A stretch of 64,000 bases of DNA, taken from NCBI RefSeq assembly GCF_001591965.1, contig NZ_BCVX01000002.1, positions 310,001 through 374,000 on the forward strand, in the 5' to 3' direction. Shown here one piece after another: positions 46,411-56,154 of this stretch (the first letter of the stretch is position 1; every line of letters begins with the position of its first letter). The position numbers were made by a program, and so were the translations under genes. The notes under the pieces are model-generated. The model saw nothing but the letters and a program-made list of their open reading frames with translations. It was not told where the DNA came from and made no database searches. The stretch comes from Lysinibacillus odysseyi 34hs-1 = NBRC 100172 (GTDB taxonomy: Bacteria > Bacillota > Bacilli > Bacillales_A > Planococcaceae).

Positions 46411-47093
46411 TATAATACCTCCTCCTTCATCTTAAGGAATCCATGATTCGCAATATAATCTATAGAAGATAGGTAGGGAATTGTAGCTTTTCCGTTATAC
46501 TGCTTATAGATAAAAGGTTCACTCTGTTCGTAAGTAACAATTATATCAGATTGCCTAAAAAGACCTTCTTCTTCAATATACTCTCTAGATCCAGCTGCAC
46601 TAATATATTCAGTCGCACCCAGTTCTTTGCAAATATTAAGTAAATACGCTGACTTAGTTCCATGAACGTTTAATTCACTACTTAAAATGAATTCTGTAGT
46701 TATATTAGCCTGAGTAGCAATTCTCTTTATCAATGCTATTGTAAATTCTGAGAGTTTCTTCGGTGGCTCATTATAAAGCTCAAATATATATTGTAATTCT
46801 GTAAAATATGGGTAGTTATGATAAGCTTGCTCAATTGTCTTTTGATGCTGCAACTTCCAATTTGTACTAAAATCCATATTAACTTCATTAATTTTTTGGT
46901 GTCTTAATCCTTTAGTAATGCATGGTATTGTTAACATTTTCTCTGTTCCATCCAATGCGATTTTGTTACGCTGCTGCCAAGATCTTTTCGCGAATTGAAT
47001 ATCATCTAAAAATACAAATTTATCTACTCGATTCATCATTTTAAAATAGCCTATCCACGGCAAATATGTTGGCTGCATAATGGCACATTTCAT
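46410..47093 (-). CDS. WbqC-like family protein
   Basis: Protein of 227 residues with the family start MKCAIMQPTYLPWIGYFKMM and VFLDDIQFAKRSWQQRNKI, and the C-terminal GATEYISAAGSREYIEEE. WbqC-like proteins occur in many polysaccharide and glycosylation clusters; their reaction is not well established, though a transferase acting on activated amino sugars has been suggested. It lies 1 base after the acetyltransferase and overlaps the next gene, so it is part of a tightly coupled operon. Confidence 0.88.
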   Translation of the reverse strand: MKCAIMQPTYLPWIGYFKMMNRVDKFVFLDDIQFAKRSWQQRNKIALDGTEKMLTIPCITKGLRHQKINEVNMDFSTNWKLQHQKTIEQAYHNYPYFTELQYIFELYNEPPKKLSEFTIALIKRIATQANITTEFILSSELNVHGTKSAYLLNICKELGATEYISAAGSREYIEEEGLFRQSDIIVTYEQSEPFIYKQYNGKATIPYLSSIDYIANHGFLKMKEEVL

Positions 47094-47094
47094 A

Positions 47095-47598
47095 CTAATG
47101 TATTCCCTTCCATTCTTTGCTTAACATTGAGTACAGTAGCTGATTACGAAAAACACCATCCATTTTATGAGAATCTCTTTCAATACCTTCCTTAATAAAT
47201 CCTAATTTTTCATATAATTTAATTGCTGGAAAGTTATCTTCAAAGACCTTTAAGTGCACCCGATGCTTTTGTTTTTCCACAAAAATATAATCTAATGCTA
47301 TATTCATAGCGTTTGCGCCAATCCCTTTACCCCGACAGCTAGTATCTCCAATATAAATCTGTAAAAATACAGAGTCATGACGTTCATTAAAATCTAATAC
47401 AATATTGCCGACATGGTAATCATTGTGTAGTATACTTAAAAACTCAATATTAGGATGTTTACCAAGCCAATTAATATGCTCTACTAAATTAACCTCTCTT
47501 GTAAGACCGAAGCTTCGTTGAATTTTTTCATTGTTCAACCAGTTTATAGTGTTTTTATATTGACTAGGTTCTTGTTTTCTAATGCTCACTTCATTCAT
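47095..47598 (-). CDS. pseH: GNAT acetyltransferase, PseH type
   Basis: N-acetyltransferase of 167 residues; in the pathway PseH acetylates the 4-amino group of UDP-4-amino-4,6-dideoxy-AltNAc. The acetyl-CoA loop is CRGKGIGANAMNIALDY, and LKVFEDNFPAIKLYEKLGFI is the typical GNAT end. The ATG at 47596-47598 follows GGGAG and comes directly after the pseG stop; the longer frame to 47679 is inside pseG. The neighbouring pseG and pseB support the assignment. Confidence 0.85.
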   Translation of the reverse strand: MNEVSIRKQEPSQYKNTINWLNNEKIQRSFGLTREVNLVEHINWLGKHPNIEFLSILHNDYHVGNIVLDFNERHDSVFLQIYIGDTSCRGKGIGANAMNIALDYIFVEKQKHRVHLKVFEDNFPAIKLYEKLGFIKEGIERDSHKMDGVFRNQLLYSMLSKEWKGIH

Positions 47599-47599
47599 A

Positions 47600-49620
<2,021 letters not shown>

Positions 49621-49645
49621 TTATCTGTAACATCATATAAATATT

Positions 49646-49672
49646 ATATCGGTTAATTTCAATGTATTTCTA
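49646..49672 (-). promoter_or_regulatory. SigD promoter of the pse operon
   Basis: Minus strand TAGA (49669-49672), 15 bases, ACCGATAT (49646-49653): 10 of 12 consensus bases, 35 bases before pseB. The same -10 octamer precedes the maf operon. Confidence 0.65.
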
Positions 49673-49797
49673 CATAGGAAAAACATAATATTTTAGATGA
49701 TATTACTTCGTTTTCTTTTCCTCTTTTACTTTTACCGTATGTTCTCCACACTATTTTACCTGCATCAAAAATACTTTTAAATAGCAGAAATCGAAAA

Positions 49798-49835
49798 AAC
49801 ACTTTTTGAATTTTAACATAAATTCAAAAAGTGTT
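49798..49835 (-). terminator. Terminator of the maf operon
   Basis: Perfect 16-bp arms AACACTTTTTGAATTT and complement with a 6-base loop, followed by TTTTTT on the minus strand. Confidence 0.92.
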
Positions 49836-49862
49836 CTTATTGACTACTCTCTATAAAGAATA

Positions 49863-50192
49863 TTAGTCTTGAGCTAAGAATTGTTCGAAATATGGTAATA
49901 TCTCATATTCAAAAATATCAGCTACTAGGACAAAATCCTGTTTTTCTAAACCTTCATTAATTAGATTTAAAAAATTATCTAATTGTTGCTTGTTTAAATG
50001 CGTATTAACGCCTTGCTCGATTAATATATGTTCAACTTTGGTTATCCAAGATAGTCCCTCTGAAAAATTTAATATTTCGTCTAGAGCTAATGGGACATTG
50101 TCTGTTCTTAAATTATCAGAAATATATTGCAAGCCTGTTGGTATTTTAGATATATATTTATAATACTCATTTACAATCTCTAATTTATCCAA
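49863..50192 (-). CDS. Small acidic protein in the maf operon, function unknown
   Basis: Protein of 109 residues that I do not recognise. It is acidic, helical and soluble (LALDEILNFSEGLSWITKVE, LEKQDFVLVADIFEYEILPYF), with no signal peptide or cysteines. The start is TTG at 50190-50192, after GGGGG, 1 base downstream of the maf stop, so the two are coupled. It ends just before a strong terminator. It might be a partner or chaperone of the glycosyltransferase (inference from operon structure). Confidence 0.7.
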   Translation of the reverse strand: MDKLEIVNEYYKYISKIPTGLQYISDNLRTDNVPLALDEILNFSEGLSWITKVEHILIEQGVNTHLNKQQLDNFLNLINEGLEKQDFVLVADIFEYEILPYFEQFLAQD

Positions 50193-50193
50193 T

Positions 50194-51876
50194 TTAATAA
50201 CCCCCGAATTCTTCTAATGCCATTCTTGTATATTTTAAAGATTTTTCAGTTGCCTCTAAAATATTTTCATAAAGATACATATTTTGTTTGTGAATCTGTT
50301 TAAATTTTTCTTTTGCCTCTATTTTTTTATTATCTATGTTCATCCTCATTACATCCATAGTAATGGGATCAATGATTCTTTCCATAATAACTTGTGGGTA
50401 GTATTCTTTCAATTTAGAATCAATTTTATCTAGTTTTTTTAATGTATTAATCGAAAACATGGTATTATATCTTTCGCCTTTCAATAAATGAACTGCTTCA
50501 ATTAATAATTTTTTTATTTTTAAATAGACTTCTATTTCTTGACTCATAAATTCTTTATACATCGCAACATCATTAACAGCATTACTAGATTTCAGCTTCG
50601 AGATATCATTTGTATGATAAATATAATCTTTACAAAATGCTGCGAAATCTAATTGTGGTATACCATTAATCTTTACGCCACCTTCAGTACAATTATAGAT
50701 TATATGATCATTTTTTAAGATTTGATATAATTTCTCTAAACCTTTTCTCATACTACTAAATTGGTGATTCGTTTTTACAGGTTCTCCGTAGTATCCTTCT
50801 ACTTCAAAGGCCATATCTTTCTTGAAAAATTCATCATTCAACTCACTATAATGATTATTATTCTCGGCATGGGATTTATTGTTTGTATAAGCTAAATCCT
50901 GTCCAATGATTGCAATAGGGCCTGTACTAATTTTACTTGCTATTTCTAACGCCGTTATAGCAACTGTACCACCAGTTGATAGCATTGGAATTTCTTTACC
51001 TAGACCTTCTTTAATTCGCTTCTGTATACTATCTTCTCCATAAAAACAAAAACTATAGCGATTTCCTTTAAAGTCTCTCTCGATTCTCCATGCATTTCCC
51101 AAGCCATAAATTAAATCGAAATCATAATTATTTATATTTTTAAAGTGTAAATAGTTACTTTCCCCACCATCCATGGTTACTACATAATCAGGAATTATAT
51201 CAGCTGCCAATAAGGAGTTAATTGTTGATCCGGCACTTATTATCAAACATTTATCTTTTATTTTTTTTAATAAAGGCAACTGTTTAGTTAATGAAGGGCC
51301 TCCCGAAGCTAGGATTACTGGACAATCATATTTGTTGTAAAGCTCTTTTAAACTTTGATCTTTATGAACATAGTATAAATTCATAATGTAGTTCTCTTGC
51401 CATAAATCACCAAAAAATCTAATCGTATTTTCATTCACAATATCTTCAATTTGAATATGATGAATAAAATCAAGTAATTCCTTATACTCCCTTTCGAAAA
51501 TCTTATCGTAATTAGGCGAAATTAAGATGTTAACTTTACGATCAAAGTCAGCAATATAATTTTCACAATGTTTGCTGAAGTCTTTAAAATTAGAAAAGAC
51601 GCCAAGGATGTTATCTTTGTTTTCAATATTTAAATAATGATGCAAAGGGTCATAAACTAAAGTCTCAGTTTCTTCATACCTTTTTGTAATAGAATTAGCT
51701 ATATATCCCAATCCATACCCAAAAAGGATATTTAGATAACCCTCTTTATAATTATTTTCTATGTATTTATCAGCCTCAGCTTCTGGATTATAATTACTAT
51801 GCAAAAAATACCCATTCACTTTAGCATTAGGTTTTCCATTTTTTGTTTCTAAATAGATTACTTCCAAATCCTCCAT
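50194..51876 (-). CDS. maf: Motility accessory factor (Maf) flagellin glycosyltransferase
   Basis: Cytoplasmic enzyme of 560 residues with the MAF_flag10/DUF115 core: CPVILASGGPSLTKQLPLL, ISAGSTINSLLAADIIPDYV, STGGTVAITALEIA and GPIAIIGQDLAYTNNKSHAE. Maf proteins transfer pseudaminic or legionaminic acid from CMP to Ser/Thr of flagellin before export. Here the complete pse operon lies next to it and hag 1 kb upstream, so pseudaminylation of flagellin is the likely role. The ATG at 51876 follows AAGGAG. A SigD-type promoter precedes it. Confidence 0.92.
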   Translation of the reverse strand: MEDLEVIYLETKNGKPNAKVNGYFLHSNYNPEAEADKYIENNYKEGYLNILFGYGLGYIANSITKRYEETETLVYDPLHHYLNIENKDNILGVFSNFKDFSKHCENYIADFDRKVNILISPNYDKIFEREYKELLDFIHHIQIEDIVNENTIRFFGDLWQENYIMNLYYVHKDQSLKELYNKYDCPVILASGGPSLTKQLPLLKKIKDKCLIISAGSTINSLLAADIIPDYVVTMDGGESNYLHFKNINNYDFDLIYGLGNAWRIERDFKGNRYSFCFYGEDSIQKRIKEGLGKEIPMLSTGGTVAITALEIASKISTGPIAIIGQDLAYTNNKSHAENNNHYSELNDEFFKKDMAFEVEGYYGEPVKTNHQFSSMRKGLEKLYQILKNDHIIYNCTEGGVKINGIPQLDFAAFCKDYIYHTNDISKLKSSNAVNDVAMYKEFMSQEIEVYLKIKKLLIEAVHLLKGERYNTMFSINTLKKLDKIDSKLKEYYPQVIMERIIDPITMDVMRMNIDNKKIEAKEKFKQIHKQNMYLYENILEATEKSLKYTRMALEEFGGY

Positions 51877-51969
51877 AAAATTTTCTCCTTACTTCACTTA
51901 ATAAAGACTTTCCTTTTAAGAAAGACTTATTAAATTATTTAGTTTTCCAATAATTTTATTCCTTTGTTT

Positions 51970-51994
51970 ATATCGGTTTAAAACTGTTTTTTTA
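51970..51994 (-). promoter_or_regulatory. SigD promoter of the maf operon
   Basis: Minus strand TAAA (51991-51994), 13 bases, ACCGATAT (51970-51977). The -10 is 7 of 8; the spacer is 1-2 bases short. About 94 bases upstream of maf. Confidence 0.55.
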
Positions 51995-52130
51995 AATTTT
52001 AATTAGAAAACTCGAGTGAGATACCATTCAAACTTTAGTCTTTAAATAAATCCAGAGAAGTTTAAGACTATCTCCATTTTCTGTTTTACAATATATAGTA
52101 AGAGATGAAACACGATTGTATTAAGTGTAT

Positions 52131-52460
52131 TTATTATTGTTGGGAATGTACACGATAATCTTCTACTTCGGTCATTAGTTTAAAATGTTATCAGACATAT
52201 TAAGAAACCCTTTGCTATGACAGCAGATGCTGCTTATAGAACTCGTACGATTACACAAATTTCTTACTAGAAAATCAAATCACATGTTAGTTGCATTGCC
52301 GCCCTATACTCGTCCTAAAACAAAGGAGTGCTTCTTCTGCAAGCAAGGGGAATTTGTATGATGAGTATCCCAAAGCCTATAGCTGTTCGAATAACTAGCT
52401 ATTAGGTTACACAACGACAGCAAAAGAAGGATATCAATAATCAAATCCCAATAAACGGTT
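52131..52460 (+). pseudogene. Decayed IS1182-family transposase fragment
   Basis: Plus-strand pieces in different frames, split by stops and frameshifts, code IVGNVHDN, TADAAYRTRTI, PYTRPKTKECFFCK, YDEYPKAYSC and LGYTTTAKEGYQ. They follow the order of the central DDE-domain of IS1182-type transposases (VGNVxDS, DAGYKTP, PYTRPxTKxGFF, YDEYYDxYxCP, YxTTNRxGY). Both ends of the element are missing and no inverted repeats were found. It lies between the hag terminator and the maf operon. Confidence 0.75.
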
Positions 52461-52756
52461 TATATGAGCTATCCTTTCTTATTCATAATATACATAAAAT
52501 AAAAAATCATGGGAAGCATAAAGAAAAAATTGAGGTATATTGCTGATGTAAAGGGGAATTGTGGTACTGTTGGGTACCATACGAGTTCTAAAAATTGTAC
52601 ATGCAGGCGAGTCTTATTTTTGTTACATGAAATTTGAAAAAACTTACCACTCGAATACGGCAAGCTACTTAATAGAGAATGGAAGTTTCTTGGAGAGATG
52701 ATTTACACACAAACTTCAAGAAGAATTTAAATTCAATTACGTTTTAAATGACAAAG
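52461..52756. other. Intergenic region downstream of hag
   Basis: About 300 AT-rich bases, perhaps more of the decayed insertion sequence; no further transposase motif can be claimed. A 64-codon minus-strand frame (52469-52663) has no binding site and is not annotated. Confidence 0.45.
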
Positions 52757-52782
52757 CCCCCGAAAGGTGGAACTCTCGGGGG
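52757..52782 (-). terminator. Terminator of hag
   Basis: CCCCCGAGAG pairs with CTTTCGGGGG (one G-U) around a 6-base loop, then CTTTGTC on the minus strand. Confidence 0.85.
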
Positions 52783-52799
52783 AATCTGTCGACACTCTG

Positions 52800-52827
52800 A
52801 AGCTTGAACGAAATTTCGTTCAAGCTT
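52800..52827. repeat. Perfect 28-bp palindrome after hag
   Basis: Arms of 14 bp (AAGCTTGAACGAAA and its complement) with no spacer, 26 bases after the hag stop. A T run follows on the plus strand (CTTTTTAG), so it could stop plus-strand transcription, or stabilise the hag mRNA 3' end. Confidence 0.6.
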
Positions 52828-52853
52828 TTTAGTTCGTACTAAATATTAAAGAA

Positions 52854-53663
52854 TTATTGTAATAATTGAAGTACGCCTTGTGGTTGTTGGTTTGCTTGCG
52901 CTAACATAGATTGTGCTGCTTGCATTAAGATGTTGTTCTTAGTGAAGCCCATCATCTCTTTAGCCATATCAGTGTCACGAATACGTGATTCTGCAGCAGT
53001 TAAGTTTTCAGATGTTGCACCTAAGTTGTTGATAGTGTGCTCTAAACGGTTTTGAACTGCCCCTAAATCAGAACGTTGTGAAGAAACTGATTCTAAAGCA
53101 TCGTTAAAGTTTTTAATTGCTTTGTCAGCCTTAGTTTGAGTATCAATTGATCCAGTAATTTTTAAACCTTTAGTATCCATTGTACTGATTTTCAATGTAA
53201 TTGATTGACCATCATTTGCACCAATGTGGAATTTTTTGCCTGTGAAAGTACCATCTAATAATTTTTGAGTATTGAACTCTGTATTTTTAGCAATACGATC
53301 GATTTCTGATTTTAATGCAGTAACTTCTTTGTTAAGTGCTGTACGGTCTGCTGTAACGTTTGTATCATTTGCAGATTGTACTGCTAATTCACGCATACGT
53401 TGTAGGATAGCATGCGTTTCATTAAGTGCACCCTCAGCAGTTTGGATTAAAGAGATTGAGTCTTGAGCATTTTTAGTAGCCATGTCAAGACCACGGATTT
53501 GTCCGCGCATTTTTTCAGAGATTGCTAAACCAGCAGCGTCATCGCCAGCACGGTTTACTTTGTAACCTGAAGATAATTTCTCAAGGTTTTTAGAAGCTTG
53601 AGTGTTGTTGAAAGTAAGGTTACGGTGTGTGTTTAAAGCTGAAATGTTGTGTTGAATTCTCAT
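52854..53663 (-). CDS. hag: Flagellin
   Basis: Filament protein of 269 residues, consisting almost only of the conserved D0/D1 ends: MRIQHNISALNTHRNL, KNLEKLSSGYKVNRAGDDAA and GLAISEKMRGQIRGLD at the N-terminus, and SRIRDTDMAKEMMGFTKNNI with the terminal NQQPQGVLQLLQ. The short Thr/Ser/Lys-rich middle (about 150-190) replaces D2/D3 and could carry the glycosylation sites. The ATG at 53661-53663 lies 8 bases after GGAGG; the frame to 53723 is leader. Control: SigD promoter at 53749-53774 and a CsrA hairpin in the leader. Confidence 0.97.
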   Translation of the reverse strand: MRIQHNISALNTHRNLTFNNTQASKNLEKLSSGYKVNRAGDDAAGLAISEKMRGQIRGLDMATKNAQDSISLIQTAEGALNETHAILQRMRELAVQSANDTNVTADRTALNKEVTALKSEIDRIAKNTEFNTQKLLDGTFTGKKFHIGANDGQSITLKISTMDTKGLKITGSIDTQTKADKAIKNFNDALESVSSQRSDLGAVQNRLEHTINNLGATSENLTAAESRIRDTDMAKEMMGFTKNNILMQAAQSMLAQANQQPQGVLQLLQ

Positions 53664-53695
53664 TGGGAATTCCTCCTTGAATTGGTTATTTATGA

Positions 53696-53711
53696 CCCAC
53701 GTCCTTGTGGG
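53696..53711 (-). promoter_or_regulatory. CsrA-binding hairpin in the hag leader
   Basis: The leader RNA holds CCCAC-AAGGAC-GTGGG, a 5-bp stem presenting GGA in the loop; the ACAAGGACGT core matches the CsrA consensus. A second GGA lies in the ribosome binding site AAGGAGGA at about 53672-53679. Two such sites allow CsrA to block translation, as known for B. subtilis hag; csrA and fliW are immediately upstream. Confidence 0.8.
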
Positions 53712-53748
53712 AAAGCTTAGCAAAGTTTTCCTCTGCCTTACACTTTAT

Positions 53749-53774
53749 ATATCGTAACTTGTTTTTATTGTTTA
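53749..53774 (-). promoter_or_regulatory. SigD promoter of hag
   Basis: Minus strand TAAA (53771-53774), 14 bases, TACGATAT (53749-53756). CGATAT is perfect, and the leader to the ATG is about 80 bases. Confidence 0.8.
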
Positions 53775-53887
53775 ATAGTTTTTTCTATATTTTTTTATAT
53801 TTTTTCTTTCACTCCATATTTACTACATACCCGTATTAAAAAGCCGCCCCCTGTAAACTACTTCAAGGAACGACTGACTACACAACT

Positions 53888-54103
53888 CTATTTTTTTAAG
53901 GTCTTTAGAAACTCCGCTGAAACATTCAATGCTTCCTTATTCTGCTCCTGGATTGCTTCGAATACTTCTGAGCGATGGACCTTCACCGATTTTGGCGCAA
54001 CGATGCCAAGTTTCACCTGGTCGCCCTCGATTGATAGGACCTTTACTTCAATATGGTCGCCAATCATAATGGATTCTGTCTTTTTCCGTGATAGTACTAA
54101 CAT
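53888..54103 (-). CDS. csrA: Carbon storage regulator / flagellin translation repressor CsrA
   Basis: RNA-binding dimer of 71 residues beginning [20 protein letters not shown], with the binding-surface [15 protein letters not shown]. In Bacillus it represses hag translation and is held off by FliW until flagellin is exported. The ATG overlaps the fliW stop (TAATG). The matching RNA site is 180 bases downstream in the hag leader. Confidence 0.97.
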   Translation of the reverse strand: MLVLSRKKTESIMIGDHIEVKVLSIEGDQVKLGIVAPKSVKVHRSEVFEAIQEQNKEALNVSAEFLKTLKK

Positions 54104-54546
54104 TATTCTGCACTTCCTATTGCGGCTTGTATTGGGAAGCGAAGAGGATATGCCTTACTGTCTTGCAGCACAATCTGCTTCCCTACCTTTTTATTTATAT
54201 TTATTAATACGGGTGCCATTAAATTGATAGTGGAATCTTTAAAGCTTTCTTTTAATGTCATGATGGAATATGTCAACACATCTTCCTCTTTTTCTATTTG
54301 CAGATCCTCTTTATCCTCTTCACTCAGCTCAAATACATAGTCCTGCTTGAATGCAAATGGGAATGCTACAACAAACCCTAGGGACGCTTCTTCTGTTGAT
54401 TGCAGTAACACCAATGGCAACTCTGCATCAAGCGCCAGTAAAATAAATTTATGGTAATCAGGAAATCCAGGCAGTCCGTATTCAAATGTAAGGATTTCTG
54501 ATTCCTTAATTTCTACTTCTCCTAAAAATTTTGTATTGATCAGCAT
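54103..54546 (-). CDS. fliW: Flagellar assembly factor FliW
   Basis: CsrA antagonist of 147 residues that binds either flagellin or CsrA. Family marks are [20 protein letters not shown] and [20 protein letters not shown]. The ATG at 54544-54546 follows AAAAGGAG; the longer frame to 54573 runs into the end of yviE. Coupled to csrA by a 1-base overlap. Confidence 0.96.
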   Translation of the reverse strand: MLINTKFLGEVEIKESEILTFEYGLPGFPDYHKFILLALDAELPLVLLQSTEEASLGFVVAFPFAFKQDYVFELSEEDKEDLQIEKEEDVLTYSIMTLKESFKDSTINLMAPVLININKKVGKQIVLQDSKAYPLRFPIQAAIGSAE

Positions 54547-54559
54547 GATTTCTCTCCTT

Positions 54560-55126
54560 TTAGCCGAGGACATCGATTTCTACATCAGGTCTTACCAGCA
54601 TTGTACCCGTTACATCACCCGGTGTATAGTCATGAATCGGCTTGTTCACTTGAGCGTTTATTTTTGGTTTTTGTGGTGTAATCGAAATGTCTGTTTTACC
54701 GGGCATATAATCGATTTTTACGGAGCCGATTGATGGAACAAATTTAATATTATATGGACCCGGGCGCTTAGGTCCATGATTTTGGACAGCAATCTGTTGA
54801 ATGACTGCTCTTCCCTGTCCTTTTCCCGACTCTTTCATCATTTGATTTCCTTCACTTACTCTGCGCGAAATTCCTTCGAGCATTTTTTGATGGCCAGCCT
54901 TTGCATAGTTTTCTACGGATTCAAGAGGGCCTATCATACCTAGATCCCTTCTTGCTTGTGATGAATCTATTTTAAGTTTACCTCTTGTTGTTTTAATATC
55001 CAAAATGGCAGCCGGCTGCTCTATTGTTTGAGTAGCCATTGGCTGTTTAATGATTTGGCGCGGCTTTGTAATATTCAAATCCATTTGAATATCCGTTGTT
55101 GTAATTTGTATTTGCGGGATTCGCAT
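54560..55126 (-). CDS. yviE: YviE (DUF6470 family), flagellar operon protein
   Basis: Soluble protein of 188 residues. The start [16 protein letters not shown] and the later [14 protein letters not shown] match B. subtilis YviE, found between flgL and fliW. Its biochemical role is not known. It lies 13 bases before fliW and 60 after flgL in the same transcript direction, with an ATG after GGAGGGA. Confidence 0.88.
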   Translation of the reverse strand: MRIPQIQITTTDIQMDLNITKPRQIIKQPMATQTIEQPAAILDIKTTRGKLKIDSSQARRDLGMIGPLESVENYAKAGHQKMLEGISRRVSEGNQMMKESGKGQGRAVIQQIAVQNHGPKRPGPYNIKFVPSIGSVKIDYMPGKTDISITPQKPKINAQVNKPIHDYTPGDVTGTMLVRPDVEIDVLG

Positions 55127-55186
55127 CCGTGTTCCCTCCCTTTATTTAAGAAAAGCGCTTGGAGCAAGTCCAAACGCTATTTCCTC

Positions 55187-56110
55187 TTATCTAATAAAAT
55201 CAACTAATGTTTGCTGAATAATTTTTGCCCCTACTGAAAGTGCCGCCTGATGAATCGATTCCTGCGTCACCATATCAGTAATCGTTTTTGCATAGTCCGT
55301 ATCTTCATTTTGGGACATTTGCTTTGTTACATTAACATTTTGAATATCTAAGCGGTTTTCCATCATATCCACACGATTTTGGCGTGCCCCAACTTCAGCA
55401 CGTAATGTTAGGCCATTTTCATACAAACCGTCAAGCGCTGGGATATTCCCTCCCCCGCTTGTTACCTCAAGACCTAGCGCACTACTGATTTCTTCACTTG
55501 TTGCATCACTTTGAAGTACGGTTTCTACATGTTTCATAAACTCATCAACATCGTTAAAAAACTCATTACCTTGTGTATTCAATTTCATTGAAATACCGTC
55601 AAATACATTAATTTCAATCGGTCTTTTTCCCCCATCTTCCGTAACTAATGGATTTTGAGGACCTGTTTGATCCGTATACAGCGGCTGATTCGTATGAGTA
55701 CCGGAGAAAATATAGTTTTCTCCAACCTTCGTATTGGCAATATCACGCAGCTGTTCTTTAATTTGTGAGATTTCTGCATTAATTTTTTGACGGTCTTCTG
55801 TTGTGTTTGTATCATTGGCCGCCTGAACAATCAATTCCTTTACACGTTTCATGGCTTCACCGACCTGCCCTAAGGCTTCGTCTGTTGTATCCAGCCATGT
55901 GTGTGCTTCCCGAATATTACGCGTATATTGCTCATTTTTATCTAAATCAACACGGTAGCCCATTCCTTTTACTGCAACAACAGGATCATCAGATGGGCGT
56001 GAAATAATACTTCCTGAATTAAGCATATCCTGATATTTCGACATTTTACCGTAGCTTGTATTTAAGTTTCGCAGCATGTTACTTGACAGCATAGATTGTG
56101 TAACGCGCAT
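55187..56110 (-). CDS. flgL: Flagellar hook-filament junction protein FlgL
   Basis: Junction protein (HAP3) of 307 residues, between FlgK and flagellin. The flagellin-like N-terminus MRVTQSMLSSNMLRNL and SGSIISRPSDDPVVAVKGMG, and the C-terminal TDYAKTITDMVTQESIHQAA, are typical. The ATG follows AAGGGGGGA, 44 bases after flgK. Confidence 0.95.
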   Translation of the reverse strand: MRVTQSMLSSNMLRNLNTSYGKMSKYQDMLNSGSIISRPSDDPVVAVKGMGYRVDLDKNEQYTRNIREAHTWLDTTDEALGQVGEAMKRVKELIVQAANDTNTTEDRQKINAEISQIKEQLRDIANTKVGENYIFSGTHTNQPLYTDQTGPQNPLVTEDGGKRPIEINVFDGISMKLNTQGNEFFNDVDEFMKHVETVLQSDATSEEISSALGLEVTSGGGNIPALDGLYENGLTLRAEVGARQNRVDMMENRLDIQNVNVTKQMSQNEDTDYAKTITDMVTQESIHQAALSVGAKIIQQTLVDFIR

Positions 56111-56154
56111 AGAGTTCCCCCCTTACCTAGTCTTTCATTCTTGCTGGTTATCCA

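Noticed and set aside
52469-52663. 64-codon minus-strand frame downstream of hag
   Set aside because: No binding site; it lies antisense in a region of decayed insertion sequence.
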